This document shows positions 35,438-45,088 of a stretch of 64,000 nucleotides of DNA, one piece after another. The stretch is from an uncultured Paracoccaceae bacterium (lineage in GTDB: Bacteria > Pseudomonadota > Alphaproteobacteria > Rhodobacterales > Rhodobacteraceae): the NCBI GenBank assembly GCA_947494675.1, contig CANLVP010000001.1:186001-250000 (forward strand), in the 5' to 3' direction. Every line of letters begins with the position of its first letter. Within the stretch, counting starts at the first letter, position 1. The notes under the pieces were generated by a model. That model did not search any database and was not told where the DNA came from. It saw only the letters and a program-made list of their open reading frames with translations. The translations under genes and the position numbers were made by a program.

Positions 35438-37144
35438 ATGGCCCGGCACCTCATCACTTCGGCGATCCCCTATATCAACGGGATCAAACACCTCGGCAAT
35501 CTGATCGGCAGCCAGCTGCCCGCCGATCTATACGCCCGCTATCTGCGCGCGCGCGAACACGAAGTGCTGTTTCTCTGCGCCACGGACGAACACGGCACCC
35601 CCGCCGAATTGGCCGCTGCCAAAGCAGGCCAGCCCGTCGCCGAATACTGCGCCGAAATGCACGCCGTGCAGGCCAAAATTGCCGAGGGCTTTGGCCTGTC
35701 GTTCGACCACTTTGGCCGCTCCTCCAGTCCACAAAACCACGCGCTGACCCAAGCCTTTGCAGGCCGTCTGCACGAGGTGGGCCTGATCCGCGAAGTCACC
35801 GAAGAGCAGGTCTATTCCCACACCGATGGCCGCTTTCTGCCCGACCGCTATATCGAAGGCACCTGCCCCAACTGCGGCTTTGACTCTGCGCGCGGCGATC
35901 AATGTGACAATTGCACCAAGCAGCTTGACCCCACTGACCTGATCGAGCCGCACTCTACGATCTCAGGCGCGACCGACCTTGAAGTGCGCGAGACCAAGCA
36001 CCTTTACCTGCGCCAATCCACTCTGCGCGACGATCTGCAAAAGTGGATCGATAGCAAATCCGATTGGCCCGTGCTGACCACCTCGATTGCCAAGAAATGG
36101 CTCAACGATGGTGACGGCCTGCAAGATCGCGGCATCACCCGCGATCTCGATTGGGGCATCCCCGTCAAACAGGGCGACGCCGATTGGCCGGGGATGGAGG
36201 GCAAGGTGTTCTACGTCTGGTTCGACGCCCCTATCGAATACATCGCTTGCGCGCAGGAATGGCAGGACGCGGGCAAAGGCAACGATTGGGAACGCTGGTG
36301 GCGCACCGACAAGGGTGCGGATGACGTGACCTACACCCAGTTCATGGGCAAGGATAACGTGCCGTTCCACACGCTCAGCTTTCCGGCCACGATCCTTGGG
36401 TCACAAGAGCCGTGGAAGCTGGTGGATTACATCAAATCCTTCAACTACCTCAACTATGACGGCGGCCAGTTCAGCACTTCGCGGGGGCGCGGCGTGTTCA
36501 TGGATCAGGCGCTGGACATCCTGCCCGCCGACGTCTGGCGCTGGTGGCTTCTGTCCCATGCGCCCGAAAGCTCTGACGCGGAATTCACCTGGGAGGCGTT
36601 CCAGACGGACGTCAACAAAGACCTCGCCGATGTGCTTGGCAACTTCGTCAGCCGGATCACCAAGTTCTGCCGCTCCAAATTCTCAGAGGCCGTGCCGGAC
36701 GGCACCTATGGCCCTGCAGAAGAAGCGCTGATCGCTGACCTGACCGAGAAAGTCACGCAATATCAGACCCATATGGACGCAATGGAAGTGCGCAAATCCG
36801 CCGCTGCCCTGCGCGCGATCTGGGTCGCTGGCAACGAATACCTGCAAGCCGAAGCGCCCTGGTCCACCATCAAGGAAGACGAGGCCAAAGCCGCAGCGCA
36901 GGTCCGTCTGGGCCTGAACCTGATCCGCCTTTACGGCGTCTTGTCCGCCCCCTTCATCCCCACGATGTCACGCACCATGCTGGATGCGATGAACACCGAC
37001 GACAGCTGGCCCACCGACGTGGCCGCCGCCTTGGATGTGCTGAAACCGGGCCATGCCTTTACCGTGCCGGAGAACCTGTTTTCCAAGATCACTGATGATC
37101 AACGCGCCGAATGGGGCGAAAAGTTCGCGGGCACCCGTGACTGA
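35438..37144 (+). CDS. metG: Methionyl-tRNA synthetase
   Basis: A 568-residue class I synthetase charging tRNA-Met. The HIGH-like segment is [10 protein letters not shown]. The zinc knuckle CPNC...CDNC lies at ~145-165, with WFDAPIEY also visible. The second signature reads [11 protein letters not shown], so Gln stands where KFSTS/KMSKS usually has Lys. The anticodon-binding domain follows; there is no C-terminal dimerisation domain. It overlaps the next gene's GTG start. Confidence 0.96.
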   Translation: MARHLITSAIPYINGIKHLGNLIGSQLPADLYARYLRAREHEVLFLCATDEHGTPAELAAAKAGQPVAEYCAEMHAVQAKIAEGFGLSFDHFGRSSSPQNHALTQAFAGRLHEVGLIREVTEEQVYSHTDGRFLPDRYIEGTCPNCGFDSARGDQCDNCTKQLDPTDLIEPHSTISGATDLEVRETKHLYLRQSTLRDDLQKWIDSKSDWPVLTTSIAKKWLNDGDGLQDRGITRDLDWGIPVKQGDADWPGMEGKVFYVWFDAPIEYIACAQEWQDAGKGNDWERWWRTDKGADDVTYTQFMGKDNVPFHTLSFPATILGSQEPWKLVDYIKSFNYLNYDGGQFSTSRGRGVFMDQALDILPADVWRWWLLSHAPESSDAEFTWEAFQTDVNKDLADVLGNFVSRITKFCRSKFSEAVPDGTYGPAEEALIADLTEKVTQYQTHMDAMEVRKSAAALRAIWVAGNEYLQAEAPWSTIKEDEAKAAAQVRLGLNLIRLYGVLSAPFIPTMSRTMLDAMNTDDSWPTDVAAALDVLKPGHAFTVPENLFSKITDDQRAEWGEKFAGTRD

Positions 37145-37691
37145 TGTTGCCCCGATCATCCACATCAACGGCTGGTCGGGTTCGGGCAAGCTGACCATCG
37201 CGCGCGGACTGGCCCCGAAGATCGGTGCACGGCTGCTGGACAATCACACACTGATGAATGCCGCCCTCGCCCTCTTCGATCGGGGGACGCCAGAAAACCG
37301 CGCGCTCCGCCAGCAGTTGCGCGATGTTGCGTTTGCCGCCGCTGTTGACCTGCCCCCGGCAACCGCGCTCGTCCTGACCGACGCCTTCTCTGACGATCCT
37401 TATGAAGAGCGCCTCTTTGCCGACGTCATCGCGCTCGCCAAGGCCTGCCAAGCGCCATTGATCCGCGTGATCCTCAACATGACCGAGGCCGAGAACATGC
37501 GCCGTCTGACTGCACCGGGTCGGGCAGAGGCGCACAAGCTGACGGACCCTGACATCCTGCGGGACCACCGCGCGAACCACGTCATTCTTGGCCACGATCA
37601 TCCCGACGCAATACACATCGACGTCACCGACATGACGCCCGATGATGCCGTGCGAAACCTGATCGAACGCGCAGGCCTTCAGCGTCTTTGA
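37137..37691 (+). CDS. P-loop AAA_33-type nucleotide kinase-like protein
   Basis: A 184-residue protein. The GTG start at 37137 overlaps the last codons of metG. The Walker A is GWSGSGKLT near the N-terminus, followed by [10 protein letters not shown] and a lid-like region with DPYEERLF. It resembles small zeta-toxin/chloramphenicol-phosphotransferase-like kinases that phosphorylate small molecules, but the substrate is unknown. Coupled to metG translation. Confidence 0.8.
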   Translation: MTDVAPIIHINGWSGSGKLTIARGLAPKIGARLLDNHTLMNAALALFDRGTPENRALRQQLRDVAFAAAVDLPPATALVLTDAFSDDPYEERLFADVIALAKACQAPLIRVILNMTEAENMRRLTAPGRAEAHKLTDPDILRDHRANHVILGHDHPDAIHIDVTDMTPDDAVRNLIERAGLQRL

Positions 37692-37886
37692 GCCAAGAAA
37701 ATGATGGATGAGATTGGGCGAATCCGCTGTTCCATCTGTTGGAGACTGCGCCCGTCAAACCACCGCACCCTGCTGACATAGATTACCCCTGATCCGGCAT
37801 CATTTCGCAGAGCGTTTTGAACTGATATTGGATAGCAGATGATCCGTGTTAGTGTGCGGAAAATTCATTCAAAGACGAGTTAACAT

Positions 37887-38705
37887 ATGTCCCGTACCCT
37901 TCCCCTTATCGCAATCCTGACCGCACTTGCTGCCCCCGCCGCACATGCCGCAGGCTGCATCACCGACAAAGGCAGCTTTGGCGCCTACAAAAACGCACTT
38001 GCACAAGACGCCGCAAACGCAGGCGTCGGCGGCGCGGGCATGCAGGCGCTGTCCTCCGCTGGACTTTCGGACATCACATGGCGGTTCGAATCCCGCCCCT
38101 CGTCCCAGACCGGCGTCAGCTATGGTGACCCGGCAGAGTTCCTGGCCAAGCGCACCCAATCCACCGCAAACGCCTTCGTGCAACAGGCCAGCCGGAAGAT
38201 GAGCCAGAACCAGAACGTCTTTGACGCGCTGGAGCGCCAATTCGGCGTGCCGGGGTCGATCCTTGTGACGATCTGGGGGTTGGAAACTTCATGGGGAGGC
38301 TATCTGGGCAATTCGCCTGTCGTTGGCTCTGCTGTCACGCTGGCGTCCTATTGCCGCCGCCACCCCCGGTTTGAAACCCACGCGATTGCCGCGATGCAAC
38401 TTGTTGACCGCGGCGTGATCACCGCCAATACCCGTGGCGGCCCCTCGGGCGAGCTGGGGCATATGCAATTCCTGGCTGGCAACTGGGCCCGTTTTGGCGT
38501 GGACGCCACCGGGGACGGCCGCGCCGACCCCTATAACGCCGTGGATGCGCTGGCCTCTGCCGCCAATATGCTGCGCGCCAACGGCTGGCAGGCAGGCCAA
38601 CCCTTTGGCCAGGGCACCCGCAACTTTGGCGTGTTGTCAGCCTGGAATGACAGCGGCAATTACCAACGCGCGATTGCCTACGCCGCCGCCGCCATCGACG
38701 GCTAA
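37887..38705 (+). CDS. Lytic murein transglycosylase (SLT_2/MltB-type)
   Basis: A 272-residue exported peptidoglycan-cleaving enzyme. The signal peptide is 1-21 (AAHAAGC). The catalytic Glu lies in IWGLETSWGGYLGN, followed by GGPSGELGHMQFL, DGRADPYNAVDAL and the terminal NYQRAIAYAA. The GH103-like fold cleaves the MurNAc-GlcNAc bond with 1,6-anhydro product formation. An AT-rich ~195-base region upstream likely holds its promoter. Confidence 0.92.
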   Translation: MSRTLPLIAILTALAAPAAHAAGCITDKGSFGAYKNALAQDAANAGVGGAGMQALSSAGLSDITWRFESRPSSQTGVSYGDPAEFLAKRTQSTANAFVQQASRKMSQNQNVFDALERQFGVPGSILVTIWGLETSWGGYLGNSPVVGSAVTLASYCRRHPRFETHAIAAMQLVDRGVITANTRGGPSGELGHMQFLAGNWARFGVDATGDGRADPYNAVDALASAANMLRANGWQAGQPFGQGTRNFGVLSAWNDSGNYQRAIAYAAAAIDG

Positions 38706-38770
38706 GCTTGCTTGGCAGGGGCGGACGCTTGGTCTAAACCCAAGCCAAATCCCTTGCCAAAGGCCGCAGC

Positions 38771-38905
38771 ATGACCCGTCTCGAAGATCTCGGCGTTGAA
38801 AAAGACGACATCGACGCACAGCTCGAAGCCTTGCGCACACGCAAGCGCGCCATCGGGGCCGAGATCAGGGCGCTACGGCAAGGCGATCTGACTTGCCCCG
38901 GATGA
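38771..38905 (+). CDS. 44-residue ORF, probable N-terminal part of the following methyltransferase
   Basis: ATG 38771 to TGA 38903-38905. The product is helical and charged (MTRLEDLGVEKDDIDAQLEA, RTRKRAIGAEIRALRQGDL). Dropping one base in CTGACTTGCC near 38889-38892 would join it in frame to DEIVRIRGHRV of the next gene. It is either a small protein or the 5' part of a frameshifted gene. Confidence 0.5.
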   Translation: MTRLEDLGVEKDDIDAQLEALRTRKRAIGAEIRALRQGDLTCPG

Positions 38906-38909
38906 GATC

Positions 38910-39515
38910 GTGCGCATCCGCGGCCACCGTGTCTATGTCGGCGGCCATACCCCGGAAAAGTGGTATGGCATCGGCAAACGCCAGTTCCACTATCTGGTGT
39001 CACAAGGCCTGCGCCCCGATCACCGCTTTCTCGACATCGCCTGCGGCAGCCTGCGCCTTGGGCAATACCTGATCCCTTATCTGGACGCAGGCAACTACCA
39101 CGGTGTCGAAGGCTCTGAACCGCTGGTGCAAGCGGGGCTGGAAAATGAGCTTTTGTTCGACCTTGCCACCACCAAAGCCCCGAAATTCGGCCATGGCTAC
39201 GGCTTTGATTTCGACTTTGTTCCGGGCTTTGACTACGCCATTGCGCAATCGCTTTTTACCCATCTGACCCGCGAAGACATCGCCCTGTGCTTTGCCAATC
39301 TGCGCCCCAAGGCCCATGCGGACAGCCGTTTCTACTTTACCTTCTTTGAAGGCGATGAAGCACAGAACGCCCACGCCGAAAGCCATGCAAACCTGCGGTG
39401 GGAATTCAGCTTTGACACCATGCAGACGCTTGCGGGCCCTGCGTGGTCACTGAACTACATCGGCGATTGGGGCCATCAGGCTGACCAGCGCATGGTCTGC
39501 GCGACCCCCGCCTAA
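38910..39515 (+). CDS. Class I SAM-dependent methyltransferase (possibly 5'-frameshifted)
   Basis: A 201-residue protein from a GTG start at 38910. The SAM-binding motif FLDIACGSLRLGQYL is at ~40-54 and the acidic post-II motif is YHGVEGSE. The reading frame stays open back to 38892 without an ATG (LAPDEIV precedes the GTG), and the upstream 44-aa ORF in another frame looks like its missing N-terminus. Substrate unknown. If the frameshift is real the SAM domain itself remains intact. Confidence 0.75.
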   Translation: MRIRGHRVYVGGHTPEKWYGIGKRQFHYLVSQGLRPDHRFLDIACGSLRLGQYLIPYLDAGNYHGVEGSEPLVQAGLENELLFDLATTKAPKFGHGYGFDFDFVPGFDYAIAQSLFTHLTREDIALCFANLRPKAHADSRFYFTFFEGDEAQNAHAESHANLRWEFSFDTMQTLAGPAWSLNYIGDWGHQADQRMVCATPA

Positions 39516-39658
39516 TTCAAACACGAATAGACCTTCATTTCGGGTGCCTCTGCGTGCCCGGATTAAGGCATCTTCGCCGCAATTCCTTCATACCGTGGTC
39601 ACCTTCGGGAAGTAATCTTTCGCGCAGAATGATCTAAAATTTTATGAGGATTCGCATA

Positions 39659-40225
39659 ATGTCTTTGAAGTCCACCTTGGCAATTGCCGCAACGATGCTG
39701 GCATTCGCCGCACCCGCTGCTGCTGCCCCGGTAAGCTTTTCCGCCACAGAGGCGCTGACAAGCCAAGGACAGGATTTGTCGTTTTCCTTTGCCGGACTTG
39801 ATGCCTCTGACGGTACGGGCGGCACCCTGACACTTTTGGGCAACACGCTTGATCTGGGCCGCTCCGGCAACGAATACATGGACGTCTCTATTGAAGGCAC
39901 CAGCTATGGTCGCTGGTCCTGCGGCGGAAACGGTGCACAATCAACGTCGATCCCCGGCTGGACGGGTGGCAACGGTTCGCGTTGCCTCTTCACCTTGACG
40001 ATCAACCTCACCGGCATCGAACTCGACGGGTTTCTGTCTGACGGTCTGGTTTCGATCCTTGCCGCAATGGGCAACGGCGTCTCAGTTCTGGGCGATCCCG
40101 CCGACAACCTGACCGCAACGCTTGCCTATAACACCGCACCACTCGCGATCCCCGCCCCCGCAGGCGGCGTTCTGCTACTGTCCGGCCTCTTCGGCTTTGC
40201 CGCGATGCGCCGCCGCGCGTCCTAA
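39659..40225 (+). CDS. VPLPA-CTERM-type sorted surface protein 1
   Basis: A 188-residue protein. The ATG at 39659 has GAGGA ten bases upstream. The signal peptide is about 1-22 (AFAAPAAAAP). The mature part is beta-rich, with C..GG..C residues around RWSCGGNG. The C-terminus is a sorting tail: IPAPAGGVLLLSGLFGFAAM followed by RRRAS. This is the PEP-CTERM-like VPLPA class, processed by an exosortase. No exosortase gene is in the window. Function unknown. Confidence 0.9.
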   Translation: MSLKSTLAIAATMLAFAAPAAAAPVSFSATEALTSQGQDLSFSFAGLDASDGTGGTLTLLGNTLDLGRSGNEYMDVSIEGTSYGRWSCGGNGAQSTSIPGWTGGNGSRCLFTLTINLTGIELDGFLSDGLVSILAAMGNGVSVLGDPADNLTATLAYNTAPLAIPAPAGGVLLLSGLFGFAAMRRRAS

Positions 40226-40245
40226 GCGCCGCGAAAAACACACAC

Positions 40246-40273
40246 AGGGCTGCGCCACCCGCGCGGCCCTTTT
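40246..40273 (+). terminator. Intrinsic terminator after VPLPA-CTERM gene 1
   Basis: GGGCTGCGC (40247-40255) pairs with GCGCGGCCC (40261-40269), with one T-G pair and a five-base loop, followed by TTTT (40270-40273). It lies 21 bases after the stop codon. Confidence 0.85.
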
Positions 40274-40298
40274 GCATATCCATACCTGAAATCAATGG

Positions 40299-40384
40299 TG
40301 GTGCCCCCGGCCGGACTCGAACCGGCACGGGCTTACGCCCAAGAGATTTTAAGTCTCCAGTGTCTACCATTCCACCACGGGGGC
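40299..40384 (-). tRNA. tRNA-Leu (anticodon TAA)
   Basis: On the minus strand the acceptor GCCCCCG pairs with CGGGGGC, the discriminator is A and CCA is encoded. The anticodon loop sequence ACTTAAAAT gives TAA. There is a long variable arm (TTGGGCGTAAGCCC), and the T-loop is TTCGAGTC. It is 86 bases with CCA. Confidence 0.96.
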
Positions 40385-40437
40385 ACGCCGCTATTCCTAT
40401 GCGCCCGCATGGGTCAGGGCAACAGGCTAATCGCGGC

Positions 40438-40977
40438 CTAAATGTCGGTGCCGGGGTCTTCGGTGATCAGCGCCCGTTCGTTCAGCCACGGGTTCAAGGC
40501 GACCGCCGCCTTGAGCTGCGCTTGTGCCTCATCTGCACGGCCCAATCCCAAAAGGGTCAGCCCCCGCCCGGCCATCGCGGCAATGTGGTTTGGACTGATC
40601 TCAAGCGTGCGGTCCAGATCAACCAAAGCCGCCGCAAAATCCTGCTGGAGATAGCTGGCAAAGGCACGCTGGTTGTATCCTTCGGCATAATCCGGGCAAT
40701 AGGCCACCAGTTCATCCAGCGTCTCATAAGATCGCGAGAGCTGTCCCGCGGCCAAAAGCGCCATACCGCTGTCTAGCAACCGCTGCGCCCGCGCATCCGG
40801 CGCATCCGTCCAGAGCGCCCAAAGCTGATCGCTTAACACCCGCGCCTCGCCCGCTCCGCGGGAGGCTTGCAACTCTGTCACGATCTCCGCCAATTGCACG
40901 GTGTGATCAGGGGCGGCAGGACATTCCTGTGCCGCCAGCGGTGACGCGAAAAGACAAAAGGCGATGACGTATCTCAT
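40438..40977 (-). CDS. Periplasmic tetratricopeptide-repeat protein
   Basis: A 179-residue protein from ATG 40975-40977 (another start lies nine bases upstream). The signal peptide is about 1-16 (FCLFASPLAAQ). Two to three TPR helices pairs are visible: GYNQRAFASYLQQDFAAALVD, LEISPNHIAAMAGRGLTLLG and ADEAQAQLKAAVALNP. Likely a protein-interaction scaffold; partner unknown. Confidence 0.85.
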   Translation of the reverse strand: MRYVIAFCLFASPLAAQECPAAPDHTVQLAEIVTELQASRGAGEARVLSDQLWALWTDAPDARAQRLLDSGMALLAAGQLSRSYETLDELVAYCPDYAEGYNQRAFASYLQQDFAAALVDLDRTLEISPNHIAAMAGRGLTLLGLGRADEAQAQLKAAVALNPWLNERALITEDPGTDI

Positions 40978-41013
40978 GCACCCCAAACTGGCGCATCCAC
41001 CGCTTGGGTCAAG

Positions 41014-41499
41014 TCACACCGGCGCGACCGGCGACACCCCTTCTTCTTTCACCGCCTGCATCGCCATATTGGTCGATGTGTGGGACACATGCGGCAAGGT
41101 CGATATTTTGTCAGCCAAAACAGCACGGTAGCCCGCCATGCCTGTCGTGCGCACCTTCAAAAGATAGTCAAATGCGCCCGCAATCAGGTGACATTGCTCG
41201 ATCTCAGCCACCCGCATCACAGCCGCGTTGAACTGCGCCAGGGCCGCCTCTCGCGTGTCGCTCAGCTTCACTTCAACAAAGGCGACATGATCGCGCCCCA
41301 ACCGGATCGCATCAAACAAGGCGCGGTAGCCCCGGATCACGCCAGCCTCCTCCAAACGACGCAAACGCGCCTGTGTGGGCGATTTCGACAAGCCGATCCT
41401 GTCCGCCAACGCTGTCACGCTGATCCGCCCGTCAATCGCCAGGACGTCCAGTATCTTTTGATCGAAAACATCCAAATCTGTTGCCCTTTCGCCTGCCAT
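41014..41499 (-). CDS. putR: Lrp/AsnC-family regulator, probable PutR
   Basis: A 161-residue Lrp-type protein. The helix-turn-helix is ISVTALADRIGLSKSPTQARLRRLE, followed by the AsnC ligand-binding domain with FVEVKLSD and CHLIAGAFDYLLKV. It is divergent from putA with ~105 bases between them. This matches alphaproteobacterial PutR, which activates putA in response to proline. The start ATG 41497-41499 was chosen over an upstream Met without a ribosome site. Confidence 0.9.
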   Translation of the reverse strand: MAGERATDLDVFDQKILDVLAIDGRISVTALADRIGLSKSPTQARLRRLEEAGVIRGYRALFDAIRLGRDHVAFVEVKLSDTREAALAQFNAAVMRVAEIEQCHLIAGAFDYLLKVRTTGMAGYRAVLADKISTLPHVSHTSTNMAMQAVKEEGVSPVAPV

Positions 41500-41605
41500 T
41501 ATGCGCCATCTCAATCCATTCAGGTTGTCAGGCGCCGTTTATCAGTCAAAATACCCTCTGGCAACGCGCTAAACTGGGCGCAGGTCAACCCCGTTAGGAT
41601 TCGCT

Positions 41606-44600
41606 ATGCCACGTGATACCCAAACCACCCTGCGCGCCCAGATCGATGCCGCAATGTATGCCCCTGAAATGTCCATCGTGCAGGACCTCATTGCGCAAGC
41701 CTCCCTCGGCAGTGCCGACCGCGCCCGCATCCATGCTGCGGCCACCGATCTGGTCACTGACATCCGCGCCTCAGCTGACCCGGGCTTGATGGAGGTTTTC
41801 TTGGCCGAATACGGCCTGTCGACCGACGAAGGGATCGCGCTGATGTGTCTGGCCGAAGCGCTCTTGCGCGTGCCCGACGCCGACACGATGGAAGACCTGA
41901 TCGAAGACAAGATCGCCCCCTCTGACTGGGGCAAGCACCTAGGCCATTCGACTTCCAGCCTCGTGAACGCCTCGACCTGGGCGCTGATGCTGACGGGCCG
42001 CGTGTTGGACGATGAAAAGCCCGGCCTGACAGGGGCGTTGCGTGGCGTTGTCAAACGTCTGGGCGAACCCGTGATTCGCACCGCTGTGGCCCGTGCCATG
42101 CGCGAAATGGGGCGGCAATTCGTGCTGGGGGAGACCATCGACAAGGCCATGGCCCGCGCCGATGGGATGCAGGCCAAAGGGTTCACCTATAGCTATGACA
42201 TGCTGGGCGAAGCGGCCCGGACAGAGGACGATGCCAAGCACTATCACCTCGCCTATTCCCGTGCGATTTCCGCCATCGCGCAGCATTGCCGCCACGCCAC
42301 CGTCGCCGAAAACCCCGGCATTTCGGTCAAACTGTCGGCCCTGCATCCCCGCTACGAGGTCGCGCAAGCAGAACGCGTCATGACCGAACTTGTGCCGCGC
42401 GTCCGGTCCCTTGCGATCCTGGCGAAATCGGCGGGCATGGGCTTTAACATTGACGCGGAAGAGGCGGACAGGCTCGCCCTGTCGCTCGACGTGATTGAGG
42501 CGGTTTTGTCTGAACCGGCCCTCGCCGATTGGGACGGTTTTGGTGTCGTTGTGCAGGCCTACGGCAAGCGCTGTGGCCTGACCATCGACGCGCTTTACGA
42601 CATGGCCCAGCGCCACGACCGCAAGATCATGGTCCGCTTGGTGAAAGGCGCCTATTGGGACGCCGAGATCAAGCGCGCCCAGGTCCAAGGCCTGCCCGAT
42701 TTCCCGGTTTTCACCGCGAAGGCGCACACCGACATCAGCTATATCGCTAATGCCCGCAAGCTCCTGACGCTGACAGATCGGCTTTATCCACAATTCGCCA
42801 CCCACAACGCCCACACCGTCGCCGCCGTGCTTGATCTGGCCGACACGATGGGCCGCACCCCGGCGGATTTTGAATTCCAGCGCCTGCATGGCATGGGCGA
42901 GGTGCTGCACACCAACGTCCTACGCGCCCAAGGTACCCATTGCCGCATCTACGCCCCCGTCGGCGCACACGAAGACCTGCTGGCCTACCTCGTTCGTCGC
43001 TTGCTGGAAAACGGCGCGAACTCTTCTTTCGTCAACCAGATCGTCGATGAAGACGTGCCCGCCGCAATCGTCGCCGCTGACCCGTTTGATGCGGCAGGCG
43101 AGCTGCCAAATCTGACCAAACCGCTTGACCTTTTCCAACCAGAGCGCCCGAATTCCGTTGGGTTTGACCTCACCCATACGCCAACCCTGTCACAGATCGA
43201 ACAAGCCCGTGCACCGCACCGCAAGACGCAATGGGTCGCAGGCGCGTGCAAAGTGCAGCCCGTGCACAACCCCGCGATCCCCGGCGACATCGTGGGTCAC
43301 GTCACTCCGGCCACAGCGGCAGACATCGCCCAAGCGCTGAGCACCGCGACCCCGTGGCAAGCCGACTTCGCCACCCGCGCCGCAGCCCTGAATGCCGCCG
43401 CTGACGCCTATGAGGCAAACGCAGGCGAGATTTTCGCGATCCTCGCCCGCGAGGCAGGCAAAGCGCTCCCCGATGCCGTGGCCGAACTGCGCGAAGCGGT
43501 GGATTTCCTGCGCTACTACGCCGCCCAGATCGACCCTGCCGCCAAAGCGCGCGGCATCTGGACCTGCATCAGCCCCTGGAACTTCCCGCTGGCAATCTTT
43601 ACCGGGCAAATCGCCGCTGCTTTGGCCGCAGGTAATGCCGTCCTTGCCAAACCCGCCGAACAAACCCCGCTGATCGCCCAATTCGCCGTCAATCTGCTGC
43701 ATGAGGCTGGCGTGCCCGCCAAAACACTGCACCTATTGCCCGGCGACGGCACCGTTGGGGCCGCCTTAACCGGTGACGTCCGCATCAACGGCGTGGCATT
43801 CACCGGCTCCACCGCCACGGCCCAGAAAATCGCCGCCAACATGGCCGATGACTGCGCCCCCGGCACGCCGCTGATTGCTGAAACCGGGGGCCTCAACGCG
43901 ATGATCGTCGACAGCACCGCCCTGCCCGAACACGCCGTCCGCGACATCCTGCTCGCTTCTTTCCGTTCTGCCGGGCAACGCTGCTCCGCTCTGCGCTGCC
44001 TTTACGTGCAAGAGGATGTGGCCGACAAACTGCTCACCATGCTGTACGGCGGCATGGATGCCCTGACGCTGGGCGACCCTTGGGCGCTCTCCACGGACGT
44101 TGGCCCCGTCATCGACAATGCAGCCCGCCAAACGATCCTGGATCACATCGCCACCGCCCGCGCCGAAGGCCGCATCCTGCACGAGATTGGCGCGCCCACG
44201 ACCGGCCATTTCGTGCCCCCCACCGTGATCCGCGTGGACAGCATCGCCGATATGACGCGCGAAATCTTTGGCCCCGTGCTGCATGTGGCGACCTTCAAGG
44301 CGTCCGAACTGACCCAGGTGATCGGCGCCATCAACGCCACTGGCTACGGCCTGACCTTCGGCCTGCACACCCGCATCGATGACCGGACTGAGACGATCAC
44401 GACCCAAATCAAGGCTGGCAATATCTACGTTAACCGCGACCAGATCGGCGCGATCGTCGGCAGCCAACCCTTTGGTGGTGAAGGGCTTTCTGGCACCGGC
44501 CCCAAGGCTGGCGGCCCGCACTACCTACCCCGCTTCACCGCCGCAACCCCGGCCCCGACCGCGGGTCACTTCTCAGACCCAGAGGATGTGAATGCCCTCA

Positions 44601-45022
44601 GCCAGCGCCTAACCGCGGCCAAGGCACCCGCACCGCAACCCGTGCGCGACCTGCCCGGCCCTACGGGCGAATCCAACCGGTTGCAGGCCATGCCGCGCGG
44701 TCCCGTGCTCTGCCTTGGCCCCGGCGACGCCACAGCAACAGCACAGGCGCAAACCGTCGCGGCCCTTGGCGGCACCGCCGTCACCGCCACGGGCACCATC
44801 CCAGCAGAGGCGCTCAAAACCCTGCCCTTTGCCGCCACGATCTGGTGGGGAGATGTCGACACAGCGCGCGCCTATTCCCAAGCGTTGACCCAGCGTGACG
44901 GCCCCATCACCGCGCTGATCACCACGCAACCGGACGCGGCCCACGTCCTGCATGAACGCCATATCTGCATCGACACCACCGCCGCTGGCGGCAACGCGCA
45001 GCTTCTGGCCGAGATGGCGTAA
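41606..45022 (+). CDS. putA: Bifunctional proline dehydrogenase / L-glutamate gamma-semialdehyde dehydrogenase
   Basis: An 1138-residue PutA that oxidises proline to glutamate in two channelled steps. The N-terminal helical and PRODH barrel region (to ~460) has YSYDMLGEAARTEDDA, GISVKLSALHPRYE, VRLVKGAYWDAEIKRAQ and FEFQRLHGMGE. The ALDH domain (~540-1000) has ISPWNFPLAIFTGQ, ETGGLNAMIVDS and catalytic Cys793 (GQRCSALRC). The C-terminal ~120 residues are a lid/tetramerisation-type domain of long PutAs. No N-terminal ribbon-helix-helix DNA-binding domain is present, consistent with control by the divergent putR. Confidence 0.96.
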   Translation: MPRDTQTTLRAQIDAAMYAPEMSIVQDLIAQASLGSADRARIHAAATDLVTDIRASADPGLMEVFLAEYGLSTDEGIALMCLAEALLRVPDADTMEDLIEDKIAPSDWGKHLGHSTSSLVNASTWALMLTGRVLDDEKPGLTGALRGVVKRLGEPVIRTAVARAMREMGRQFVLGETIDKAMARADGMQAKGFTYSYDMLGEAARTEDDAKHYHLAYSRAISAIAQHCRHATVAENPGISVKLSALHPRYEVAQAERVMTELVPRVRSLAILAKSAGMGFNIDAEEADRLALSLDVIEAVLSEPALADWDGFGVVVQAYGKRCGLTIDALYDMAQRHDRKIMVRLVKGAYWDAEIKRAQVQGLPDFPVFTAKAHTDISYIANARKLLTLTDRLYPQFATHNAHTVAAVLDLADTMGRTPADFEFQRLHGMGEVLHTNVLRAQGTHCRIYAPVGAHEDLLAYLVRRLLENGANSSFVNQIVDEDVPAAIVAADPFDAAGELPNLTKPLDLFQPERPNSVGFDLTHTPTLSQIEQARAPHRKTQWVAGACKVQPVHNPAIPGDIVGHVTPATAADIAQALSTATPWQADFATRAAALNAAADAYEANAGEIFAILAREAGKALPDAVAELREAVDFLRYYAAQIDPAAKARGIWTCISPWNFPLAIFTGQIAAALAAGNAVLAKPAEQTPLIAQFAVNLLHEAGVPAKTLHLLPGDGTVGAALTGDVRINGVAFTGSTATAQKIAANMADDCAPGTPLIAETGGLNAMIVDSTALPEHAVRDILLASFRSAGQRCSALRCLYVQEDVADKLLTMLYGGMDALTLGDPWALSTDVGPVIDNAARQTILDHIATARAEGRILHEIGAPTTGHFVPPTVIRVDSIADMTREIFGPVLHVATFKASELTQVIGAINATGYGLTFGLHTRIDDRTETITTQIKAGNIYVNRDQIGAIVGSQPFGGEGLSGTGPKAGGPHYLPRFTAATPAPTAGHFSDPEDVNALSQRLTAAKAPAPQPVRDLPGPTGESNRLQAMPRGPVLCLGPGDATATAQAQTVAALGGTAVTATGTIPAEALKTLPFAATIWWGDVDTARAYSQALTQRDGPITALITTQPDAAHVLHERHICIDTTAAGGNAQLLAEMA

Positions 45023-45088
45023 CCGGACGACACGGGGGGCGTCGCGGCACGTCTTGACGCGCCCCGCGCAATCCCCCACCGTCGCGCC

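Noticed and set aside
35438-37144. Inactive MetRS because KMSKS-like Lys is Gln (GGQFSTS)
   Set aside because: All other catalytic and zinc motifs are intact and it is the only metG here. KFSTS-type signatures vary, so loss of function is not supported.
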